Source of the DNA: Sipunculus nudus
Lineage: Eukaryota; Annelida; Sipuncula; Golfingiida; Sipunculidae
Assembly: GCA_026874595.1 (NCBI GenBank)
Contig: CM049311.1
Location: 61,198,453 to 61,262,452 of the forward strand
DNA length: 64,000 nucleotides
Direction: 5' to 3'
Numbering within the stretch: position 1 is the first letter of the stretch; each line of letters starts with the position of its first letter. Below are positions 47,656 through 58,200 of this stretch, in pieces. Under the pieces are notes generated by a model that saw nothing but the letters and a program-made list of their open reading frames with translations, did no database searches and was not told where the DNA came from. The position numbers were made by a program, and so were the translations under genes.

Positions 47656-50400
47656 TGAGCGAAACTAAGGTCCGTTTTATTCATTGCAAGTTCACATTTA
47701 TAAAGCCAGAAAGTACATATACGACAAACATTTCGCCATTACGCTACAATAACTATGCATATGATTTTATTAACACTGAAATACTATCTATTCGGGAACT
47801 GTTTGACCACTTGCACAGTGGAACAAAATAGGCAGTGTCACATACCGGTCGGGACACGGGTGTGGAGGGCCTCAGGCCAGGATTCTGGGTAACAAACTGC
47901 TTTCAGACAATACTAGTTGCAGACATGTGGCGCTGCTATAAATTTTGAAATATCTCTGAATTTATCGAGGAATTAGGTGAAGGAATGTGAAAAAAATGAA
48001 TAATATTTACATTTCATGGGGTCTCTGGCATCACGCGTCTGTAAAGCCCCACAGATGATATAAAAGGTCCTAAATTCCACTTGACATTTTCCCCCAAATT
48101 TCAAATTAACTGTTTACTTAACATCCTTTTATCGGGTTGCATTTTAAAATAATTAAAAAAGTCACGGTTATATTTGTGGGCTCGTAGCACTCGCTGAACA
48201 ATCAATGCAGACACAACTCCAGATATTGTGGACACTAACTTTTTTCTCTCATGCGCATGCGCAATGCTATAGGCGCACTATAGATTGCGCCACATAATGA
48301 TGATATACAGATATATTACATGTAGTATAAAACAAGTCCACGAGATGGCGAAACCGTCATAAATACTGTTCACTTTCCTTATATACTACAGTCACTAAAT
48401 ATTACATTGTCACTACCTGCTTGTGACAGTCTCCAACACCATTCCCTATTTTTGCTTAATATTTACCATGAGTCTTACCATCGAACGCCCTCGATAAATT
48501 AAGGACGACACCAGGCACACCTTCAATTCATTCATACGACAAATATTTAGTCTTCTATTGATTTAACTAATGTGGTGGTGCAGCTCAGTTTTTTGGCTGA
48601 AATATTTAGAAAAGTAACTTTAAATAATTAATTGCAATGATATATTAATGAAATATCCAAGGGATTAAAGCGAAGGGTGCACATACAACAATGTATTTGC
48701 TCTTATTGCATTCTGCTAATACATTTCTATCAACCACTGCTTGCACGGGGAGAATGTTTTCATAGACTCCCAGCATGCGTTTTGACAGGGCAAAGTTTCT
48801 TCAACCAATGGTTTCGACCATGCACTTTAAGATAAGGCTAACATCCCGACCTTATGAAATTCCTATTAAGGGACGTCTTACGATCCCGCTGATATTGACA
48901 TGTTTGTTTCGCATCGCAGCACATCCACGGCGATTCAGGAAAACTTAGAAGAACCAGTGATAATTGTATAAAATTATGAATATGATAATAACTAACCCAA
49001 ACAATCTTTTATGTATTCGGTGTATATTGGTGTATATTACACAAGCACTTTACATGAATAGCAAATACACGAAATGCTAATCTAAACGAGCCAACGTATT
49101 TTGATTGAAGCACGGGCGCCATCTACCATTAACCACAGGATATAGAAAATTATAGAAAAGGACGTAAAAACTCAAACAGGTCCTCCACCCTTTTTGTTTA
49201 TATTTTTTAAATATCCCCTGAAACTACACACGTTCATATATGACATGATATCTAACAAATTACAAATGTCGTTTGACGAACTCGACTGACCAGTAGAACA
49301 AATGTGAAGATTAGCAGGCAACATTACCCAATGTTCCTAAAGACGATAGGTTTTCCTGTGCATTCAATAGAATCCGTGGATTTAACAAGGGTATGTAAAG
49401 ACCAAAGATCGAGGAATTCCTACTTATCCTTGTCAAACATGACACACAGAAGCCCGCTTCTGCTTTTATTGTCCACCTGTATTTGATAGAGAATAAACAG
49501 TGTAATTTGCTGTAAAGATGACACCATATGTATCCATATGTCAAAACAAAGAAAGGTTTATGTGGCCTGGACGTGCTGCATGGGGGTTTTAAATTGGGTT
49601 AATGTTTATAATACGGAATTCTTGTCGTTTAACGTCATCTAAACTGTCACATTTTGACGTAGCTCTCTGGAAAAATAACTACAGAGCAATTTCCCTGTAA
49701 AATAAAAGCAAAGAACTTCTTGAAAGAGCACTGAAATTCTCTTCAAAAGTACAGATTTTTTACGTATTTTTGACGGAAAACGACTTGGGTAATAGTAAAT
49801 ATGGTAGTGGACGATTGCATTAATTCACAGAGTGCTAAGAACGTGTCTAGATATGAACTTTTAAAGAGGATCTCGGGAGAACCTTTACGTGGTAATCTAG
49901 GTTTAATATACTTTTGCTTCCCAATATTTAGTGACTGAAGAAACCCTTATCAAACTTTTTCATCATCGGATCAAACTCCTCCATCAAACGAAGCGGGTAA
50001 GTAACGCTGACCGGAAATACTACTTAAGCTTTAAAGGTGACAATGCCTGATCCCTTCGGTTTTCTCAATGAGATTCCGCAAAATTCCATGGAGCGCTTAA
50101 TGCGTCATACAATATATATATAGTTTATGGGGTCTTATACACACACCAAAAAAATATTAAAATAGATGAAGTTGATGGCGCGCAAGAATAAATAAAGCAA
50201 TACTATAAAAACGGTTCACCCATCAGCGGTGACAGTCAGGTATGTCAGGTTTGACACATATTCAGTAATACCAGTAGTTTCCATCTGTTATGCTACATGT
50301 ATATTATTTATACATATTAAGAACACATATAGGGGAGGATCCATGGACATTAGATAATCCTGCTGATCAGTGACACCCCCGCCCCCCATCACTATTAAAA
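47656..50400. other. No recognised gene
   Basis: A consensus-like donor (gcgggtaagt, about 49994) might mark an untranslated exon upstream of IAP gene 2, but nothing else supports it. No modular repeat was recognised here. Confidence 0.35.
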
Positions 50401-50421
50401 ACGCTCCAAAGCCTATGCCAA

Positions 50422-50605
50422 AACCATTTGATAAATGCTGGTAGGCTTATACAAAGGGTAAACCGTTTGATAAATGGTGGTAGGCTTATACAAAGGGTAA
50501 ACCGTTTGATAAATGCTGGTAGGCTTATACAAAGGGTAAACCGTTTGATAAATGCTGGTAGGCTTATACAAAGGGTAAACCGTTTGATAAATGCTGGTGC
50601 ACAAC
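50422..50605. repeat. 39-bp minisatellite, open on both strands
   Basis: taggcttatacaaagggtaa recurs at 50442, 50481, 50520 and 50559, exactly 39 bp apart, with partial units at both ends. Since 39 is a multiple of three, it makes 13-residue protein repeats on both strands. These frames have no gene context. Confidence 0.95.
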
Positions 50606-50609
50606 AGGC

Positions 50610-52060
50610 TAATAAATAAATAACCAGTGTCGATGCGGATGATATATAGGTCTTCCGACATAGGTACCAATCTTTATGTCTCTGCTTATTTATTCGTAAT
50701 CTCGTATAATTATATGTACGGTACAGCTGTATATGTTTTGTGTTGCAAAACATGGGTCCCACCCCTAATTCTGAGAAGCAGTATTACAGGGATGGTTTTT
50801 TTTTAAATTAATTAATGATAGCGAGGCTGAAATTACAAATGCTCCTACATGCATACAACAGACAACAGAACTATACGACAGAGAGATGGTCACAATAATT
50901 TGAATAAGAAGCAAATATGTAAATTACAACAAGGGATACAAGAACTACCTATCATTATATAAGTATTTATACTGACCTACTGAAGACGTACACCAAGCTG
51001 TCAATAATACTCTCAACCTTTATTTTTAGCTTCTGTAAAAAAAAAAGCTAAGACCGAACCAGAGGCTCGCGGTGGTTCAGGGAGACTAAGCTCAATTAAT
51101 GTCCGTTTATTTTTTTTCAGAGTATGAACGAAACAAACTAGTTATTTGGCTCTTCGCCGACACCGGTCACCATTTGCATAAGCCGATTAAAACCAAACGA
51201 ATGTTAAGCCATATATAAAACCACCACAGTAAATCGTATTTGCAGACCTCGACATCATCTGCTAGCGAAATCTACATGCAGGCTATGTAATGTAAGCAAA
51301 TTTAAGACAACTGAATGTATGCTACTTTAACCTCACAGGTTAAACACATTTAAGCTCAAGTGGGTCTTACTGCTGGACTTTAAACATTATGGCCTATTGA
51401 TGATTGTGACAAAGTCAGGTACAGGTGTACACATAACCACATTGCACTGATGCAATACGCAGCGTGCAAAACTTTATGTAAACGGTTATACACAGTCACA
51501 ACGCTTCGGGGAGCACGGCTCCTTCTGATATACAATGATTACGGAGCACTTAAACTATATTTTCAAAACTCCTTGACTGAAGAGCCCAGACCTTAATTTG
51601 TGCGGGCTGCCTGTCCATATTCCCAAATAGAAATAACCCAACTCCCAGTTAATTGACATCAACACTAGAACGAGTCAGTGAGAACCAAATTAACCTGATA
51701 AATTTTATTTGCAATTCAAGCCTTCATGTGTGAAGAAAATAGGTAAATATTGAGACAGAAGCACCAGTATGATACCAGAGCTATAAAGCTCCGTATACCA
51801 GCATATGCGTGTGAACAACGAGCAAATCTTCGTCAAATCTGGACAGCCAGTCCTCTTGAAGGGTTGAATCGCCAAATTGCTATTGAAAGACAGTTTGGTC
51901 TAGAAGAAGAAGCGAGAAGAAAGCAGTTTACAACATTTTACATTTTTGATTTGGCTGTGTGACGAGTGTGCTTTTATATATTTCAGGTGATAATAGCCTT
52001 TAACGCCCTAAACACCTCCCTCTCTGCGAAACGTAAACAGCTTCAGGGAGAAGTCTCAAA
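50610..52060. other. Upstream of IAP gene 2; one coding-like but unrecognised frame
   Basis: The frame 51750-51962 ends in an Arg/Glu/Gln-rich stretch (LEEEARRKQF) and has balanced composition, but no family is recognised and no splice site links it to gene 2. A tatatatttcag acceptor at about 51986 could begin the exon that holds the gene 2 start. Confidence 0.35.
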
Positions 52061-52169
52061 ATGGAGAAATTTCACATAAGCGACCGACTGGCCACGTTTA
52101 AAAGTGATAATTGGCCAAGTGGCAAGCCTGATATTAGGGCCCTGGCAGAAGCTGGTTTTTATTACGAAG
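52061..52169 (+). CDS. IAP gene 2, exon 1 (start and first half of BIR)
   Basis: ATG at 52061 with favourable context (aaaATGg), then MEKFHISDRLATF, NWP and ALAEAGFYYEG, the N-terminal half of a BIR beginning eight residues in. Donor gaaggtgagt, phase 1, at the same codon as BIR3 of gene 1. Confidence 0.9.
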
Positions 52170-55100
52170 GTGAGTCATACAAAGGGCAAGTAATCGTATA
52201 TTGAAAACTTATATATGGTTAAGTTTGTTATATAGGATCAGCATGAGAAATAAACATATATTAGGGGGTAACTTCCAGCGTATAGTGACTTCAGTGAATC
52301 CTAAGATTATATTCGATTAGGATCTAAAGGTGTGCATGCATGTAAAATAAATGTCCTTCTGATATAGACCATTTGGTATAAATAAATTACCATATGAAAA
52401 TAGTTTTCGGCCCTACTTGCAAAAATAGATTTATATTCATATTATTTTCCCAAGATCAAATGGTTAGCGAAGTCAGGGGCGAAGAAATACCCCCTTGTCA
52501 TATGTTTTACATTTGATCATTCATCCCTCAAAGCCAAGTTAAACCCCCTTGTGTACTTCCCGTTGTTGTGATAACATAATATAAAGTCATATTTTACTTA
52601 AGGATTCACATGTATTGCACTTAAAGCATTTAAAATGTGAATGAGCAAATCTTAATTTGAATCCTACTCATGAGATGGTTTTAAAATGGTTTCATTGCGA
52701 ATATTCTAGCCATGAGTGTTTTGATACCGTATATGATCTGCATGGTGCAGCCCCGTGTGTTATGTTTCACGGTCATGATCGATTTAAGATGGAATTCCAA
52801 TGCTGTATATACTAAGTTCATATGCGTATAAAATCGATGACTGCAAGTTTTATGCCTGTGATTCCGACATGTTACATTTGGACTTGAGCTAGCGCCTCAT
52901 GCGATAGAGAAAACCCAACCCCTCGCAAGTGATTTTTATAATTCTGCAGCAAATAAATAATTTCTTTCATCCAACGAAAATATGCATGTCTGTTTTTGTC
53001 TACTTGATCTAAAGGACTCATTGGCCTCCTTTCATTAGAGTAAGTGTGGGCTGCTTAATTTTTCTATTAAAATAGTACTCGATGGATCCACTAGCTGCAT
53101 GTATTTTTGAGGTAGTTTTTATTTACACAGAGGGGTGGGCATATAGTTCAGTTCTTGCAAAATGAAATCCAGAGTAGACGTGGCTGACAAAATATAAAAA
53201 CATCGTTGTATTGCACACCACACACAGATAAAATATATTACTTCTCGCTGAAACATGATTTGCCGTTTCCTACTGCGTATAAACATACTTACTATATACT
53301 CATATATATGGAATCCTAGCTTCATCATGTCTTGGTGAACATATTCAAATCCGCTTGACGAATCCCTTTACATGCATAAGCTTGCAGGCTGGAAAGTTTC
53401 ACATATTCTTATTCATATCGAAGTGGATTTCTGTGTCTGAATCTGTGTATCACTTTTAAAATCTTTCATTATGATGGCCGGATTTAACGAAAGCAGATTG
53501 GAGTGATCATATCTATGCCTGACCATACCGATTTATGAACCAATTTTGTTAAACATATATAATCATGCTTGTTGTTAAAACAATAGATTATTATTTTAAA
53601 GTTATTCCCTTTGTCTTCGGTTGAGTGTTTTTTTTAAATTAATTCAAAATAATTTGTATTTTTAGTTTAATTAATAAAAGCAAAGTTTACATTATTATTT
53701 GTTTCAATTTTTAGGGGTACGAGATGTAACTAAATGCTACAGTTGTAACTTCCAATTGCATGGCTGGGATCCCAAGGACGATCCATGGGAAGAGCACGCG
53801 AAAACAATATATCCATGTACCCATCTCCAGAGGCACAAAGATGAAGAAGCCAAACGCTCACAGGAACAGGAAACGCCTTTATATGACCCCGGTGTAGTTA
53901 ACACAATCTCATTTGGTTATGCTATCTTTTATATTAAAACATCTGTTTTCATTTGCCCTCTCCACTATGTAAGCAAGTAATCAACATGATCCCAACAGCA
54001 TTATTATTATTGTATGATATAATAAGAAAAAGGCAAGGGTACTATGGCTTGCAAGCGAGATAACTAAAAATATATTTCACAGAACTTTATTAAACGTTTT
54101 ACATTTTGATATGGATGAGAAGACATAGCCTATTTAAAGTGGGGTGTTGCTTTCACTCGGAGAGTTGCCTTGACCTTGATAAGGTCCAATTTTGGTGAAA
54201 ATCATAAAAAAATCTTAAATAGCTCAAGAAAGGCACCGTGGATTGGAGCACAAATCAGTTTGACAGAAGGCCTAAGATATCATTTTTTAGTACGGGAGAC
54301 TGGTCGCGCCACCAACAATCGTTTTCTTGTTTTCTTTTTTTACGCACTTTACAAGTCAATACTAATAAAGATATTTCTTTTAACAAATGCACATGCATTG
54401 ATAAGGGTTAAAGGATGACGTCTATTCAATGTTCAGCCATGACTATTAATATGTGAGTGGCCTTTAGTTGGAAAATTTACATGTTTGGTGAGAAACAAAA
54501 ACATATTTCTCAATTGGATGGTTATGATTTTCTGAAAATCAAAATGAAAGATGTCAGATTGTAAATGGTCGAACGATTGACCGTAGCCTTCATGTTCAAA
54601 TCTGCAGAAATATAAGATTTTTGTGAACCCCATGACTTACATAAAGAACTGCATCAAAATCTCGATAATGTCTGAAAACTGATGACTTTGGCCTTGGTCT
54701 TGGAACTTGGTCAAAGGATTCTTGTATTCACTGAACTGTTGATTAACCATTTTTTCCCTTCAAATTTTATAGACAAATAGTTTACAACAAACCTATTGGA
54801 CAAGTTAAACAATGCGTGACCTTGGTCCTAGAGGCCATGTCTTTTTATATTGTCAATATATGGTTCAGAAGAAGTGGACCTGTTTTTATCGTCCGGGGAT
54901 ACTACGGTATCTTCGATGCCAGAAATTTCTAGTAAAGTTTTTAAACATAAAACATTTGTATAGCGCCTTATTCAGGACACGGATGCTTTAAGGCGCTTCA
55001 AGTTAAAATAAAAAGTATTTTTTAAATTTTAAATTTGCACAATGACATGTTAGACTAAACTCATGTTAAAAAATATGAGATAAAATAAACAATAACAGAC

Positions 55101-56041
55101 TGAATAACCAATTAAAAAGTATTTATGCCTGTCTTTCAGATAGGTTAGATATTCATTTTATTACATTTACACTGATAAGAAACAAAATTTTTCCTTAATC
55201 ATATTCACATATGCTGTTTCTTAAGAGCATGTTTAAAACCCTTCAGCGTGTTAGTAGTTTTTACACATGTAATTTTTACTTTAACTTTTAATATAATGAT
55301 GATTTACGTTGTTTTCAGATATCCAAAGCAGAAAAGAATGACGAGGACAAAAAGAAGAAAACCACAGGTAAATATGCCTGAGTAAAAAACCATTAAGTTA
55401 CCTGTTTGTCATACACCAAGAATATCAAATAACAACATAATATTCATCTTGGCAGTTGACGATTCTGCTCATAGACATTATTGTACAATTATTGTTAAAT
55501 ATACACCAGCCATGTCAGTTGATGATACATTTATGTTTTTTTAAGTGTTTCTGAAAATGTGAAGATCATTATGTTTACGTTAAATCATTCAATATACACT
55601 TTTAGACGAGAAAAAAGCTTCCAAACCCAAGAAAGAAAAGAAAAAGGAAAAACGTAATATAAAAGGACAGAAGGAGGCAAAGATGACCCAACTAAAAGTG
55701 ACGTCAAACAAAGACAATTCCCAAGGTCAAGGTATGTGATATGGGAATATTATCTGAACGTTAGATTATTTATCAGATATTTTACATTGGATATTTAACA
55801 TGGTTTGATAATTAAGCCCTGTCCTTGTTTTATTTCAGAAATGGATAAGTTAAAGCTAGAAGCAGAAGAATGGAGAGAGAAGAATGCCGAAACTCAGTGT
55901 AAAATATGCTTGGATGAAAAAGCTCAACTGCTTTTTCTCCCTTGTAAACATATGTCAGCGTGCGCAGAATGTGGGAAAGACATGAACAAATGCCCTATTT
56001 GCCGAGAGTGGGTTGTTGAACAAATTAAGATATATATGTGA
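52061..56041 (+). CDS. Small inhibitor of apoptosis protein, single BIR plus RING, five coding exons
   Basis: Joined exons 52061-52169, 53715-53893, 55319-55367, 55606-55731 and 55839-56041 stay in frame (phases 1, 0, 1, 1) and give about 221 residues. The BIR is about 8-73 (C44, C47, H64, C71). A lysine-rich linker is about 97-150. A C3HC4 RING is 175-209 (C175, C178, C190, H192, C196, C199, C206, C209) at the C-terminus. This is the size class of livin-like (BIRC7-type) IAPs. The BIR keeps the Trp and acidic groove residues (GWDPKDDPWEE), but the Trp matching XIAP W323 is Thr, so peptide binding may be altered. It lies 14 kb after gene 1 on the same strand and shares its intron position in the BIR. 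The RING implies E3 ligase function. The weakest point is the donor of exon 2. Confidence 0.9.
53715..53893 (+). CDS. IAP gene 2, exon 2 (second half of BIR)
   Basis: Acceptor aatttttag, entry phase 1. It encodes VTKCYSCNFQLHGWDPKDD, then PWEEHAKTIYPC with canonical C-x2-C-x16-H-x6-C spacing. It must leave in phase 0 to match exon 3. The only nearby phase-0 donors are weak (gtagtt after 53893, or gttaac after 53896). Reading through gives a spurious 93-codon end. Confidence 0.8.
54035..54940 (+). repeat. Shorter repeat family B copy in intron 2 of IAP gene 2
   Basis: It starts with gggtactatggcttgcaag and gcgagataactaaaaatatatttcac, like 4715 onward. It has ccttgaccttgataaggtcc and a palindrome variant ggtcgcgccacc (about 54303), and ends with the cggggatactacggtatctt-type terminus. 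It lacks the 288-bp array. Confidence 0.65.
55319..55367 (+). CDS. IAP gene 2, exon 3 (charged linker)
   Basis: A 49-base exon, ttttcag to gtaaat, phases 0 to 1, encoding ISKAEKNDEDKKKKTT. It is the counterpart of the 52-base exon 3 in gene 1. Confidence 0.75.
55606..55731 (+). CDS. IAP gene 2, exon 4 (lysine-rich linker)
   Basis: A 126-base exon, cttttag to gtatgt, phases 1 to 1. It encodes KKASKPKKEKKKEKRN followed by a Gln/Thr/Ser-rich stretch. It takes the place of the UBA exon of gene 1 with identical phases, but shows no UBA. The basic run could serve as a nuclear signal or nucleic-acid contact. Confidence 0.8.
55839..56041 (+). CDS. IAP gene 2, exon 5 (RING finger and stop)
   Basis: Acceptor tatttcag, entry phase 1. 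An acidic helix (LKLEAEEWREKN) leads to CKICLDEKAQLLFLPCKH, then CAECGKDMNKCPICR, ending VEQIKIYM and TGA. All eight zinc ligands are present. A possible ATTAAA lies about 620 bases downstream (56664). Confidence 0.95.
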
Positions 56042-57400
56042 GACTGTAGATACAACCTTACTGCAGCGGGTACAGACAGATGAAGAAAAGGGTATCATGT
56101 GAAAGGCGCATGTGACCTATGGCGATACGCCATGTAGTGGCTAAACTGTAAATGCCACAATGACTGCTCTTATTATATTTAACTACTGCCTTTTAAATAA
56201 CAGAAAAAAAGTACCAGTGTTATATATTGACTGATATTTTTAATGATTGAACCTTGCTAATTGTCCGATATTGGATGAATGGTAATTTAATGAGACCAAA
56301 AAGATCGAATGTGTTCTCTTTCGTATTTCAAACGACCACATGTAATCAAGTGGGGGAAAAATGAAAAAGATAAGCCACATTGATTTAAATATATTTTTTG
56401 TTGGTGACTGCTTTTCCGCCTCGCATTAGACCTAGTCTGTTCTTGCATATTATGCTGTTGGACTTTGACATCCATTGTCTATGGAAGGGACACAACGCGC
56501 ATACACAACTAAGAGACCCTGTACATTTTTTAGCCACAAAGTGGAGCAATACGCAAATTATATACTAGTATGTGACACGAAACTTGGTTATAACATGGTA
56601 TTAACATGCCGAGCTTCAATGTGCATGGTTTGCAGTCCTAGTATGTACAAGATGTGGTGTTATATTAAATAGCAACCTCAAGTACAAGTTGCTCAAAACC
56701 ACAGTTTGCTAAGATATCATCACAATGTACTAGACTACAAAACCATAGGCATATGCTTCCAAATAACTGTTCAGGCCACTGAGCTTCAGGTCGTACCGTT
56801 GTAGTCTCATCAATAGGCGCTTACGTGTAACGGGCACTCATTCAGTAGTTCTTATTCTATTTGTGCGTAGTAAGTTTCCGCACTGGTCATGGTTCTTGAC
56901 GGATAGGAAACCGGCTTCCAAACGTCGTCGTGAAGCTGCAAAACACAACCCCAAGCCCATTTTAATGTGTGTCTGAGGACATGCGTATCTGGTTACCAGT
57001 TTGTAGTACTGAAGCACTGATGTTGTTGTCACTGTCACCAGAGGGCTGTGACTTTGTATATTTAGGTATAGGGTGTAAGACCAGATAATTGTTTTGCAAG
57101 TTTTGTCAATTTTTTAAAGAATCATGTTTAGCCATAAGCGTGAGAAACTCAGTTATGAAGAACACTAGTTTCATTAAATGTACATTACAAAGCAGTTTAG
57201 TAATTAGTAGTTGTAACCCGCATCCTTTAATGTGTCTTTCTATATAGCATAGATTTCGTGAGAACAGATCTTGTATGATGGTCTCAATAGTAACTGTGCC
57301 TGGTACAAGACATGTTAACTGCGAACATGCTTAGAGTAGCTTTCTTACGAAATAATCTCCGGGCGCTTGTCTGCGTTAAGTTATATGTGTGTTAACAACG
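56042..57400. other. 3' of IAP gene 2, no further gene recognised
   Basis: Presumed 3' UTR followed by ordinary sequence. Small open frames show no recognised domain. Confidence 0.4.
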
Positions 57401-58200
57401 AAGTCCGGCGGAAGTTGTGACGTCAGGTGTAATCTTGAGAAGAGCAGGAGCTTTTGTGAGTGTAGCACACCTGAGAGTGCTTCAGCAGTCCAACCAGCTG
57501 GTCTGCTAACTTCTGAATGTCCAGATAGGCGATCGTGGCAGTGGTTATTTACAGTCTACGTCTGAGGGAGGCCGCCTTGTTGATACTCGTTCTGTAAAGT
57601 ACTTCAGAAACAGTGAAATTATTTGCCGAAGGACAGGCATTCTTGTGATGGATAGCGCTCCCAAGAACAGCCAAGGGGACTTTATTATTGCTGAATTTCG
57701 CTAGAGAGTGCGTTTTTTCGGTATCCGGGAGCTGGAGAGCTACAGAAGACTGCAGCTGAGAGAGCCGTTGATTCAGGGTTCCACAGGAACATTCGGTGTG
57801 CAGCACGCGAATCGGTTTTACTGACGATTAACAGTTATACCGCAGTCAGAACCAGTTATGCGTTGTAACCATCTTTATAACGCTCCGATTGGACTATGCT
57901 CCGTGTACACATGGAATACGCCAAAACCACCAGAACGTCTAAACGTCACGTGAGAGCGAGAGGTCGTGTGACCTGGAATATTTGGTCTGTTGTGTTTCGA
58001 GGATAAGAGTTATAAGTATCAATGAACAATCAAGATTACTGCTTTATATGTGTTGACGGCAACCCCCCCCCCCCCCCCCCCAGAGATCTGTAAGTAACCC
58101 ATTTATTTGTTATTATATTTTTCTGTTATCCTACGACTGTCTTAGAGTTTTTCTTAGGGTGTGTAAATGTCTGGTCTGCCTGTAATTGTGACCGACTGAA
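57401..58200. other. Unassigned, with a poly-C run
   Basis: An 85-codon minus frame (57549-57806) is Ser/Leu-rich with no recognised domain. A C run lies at about 58066-58081. This lies beyond the RT end of the gypsy-type element and may be unrelated sequence. Confidence 0.4.

Noticed and set aside
50422-50605. 39-bp repeats as CRISPR or as a repeat protein gene
   Set aside because: There are no spacers, and the frames on both strands end soon after the array without start or splice context.
51750-51962. Coding exon of IAP gene 2 or a separate gene
   Set aside because: Composition is coding-like, but no donor keeps the frame into gene 2 and no family is recognised. Kept only as a note.
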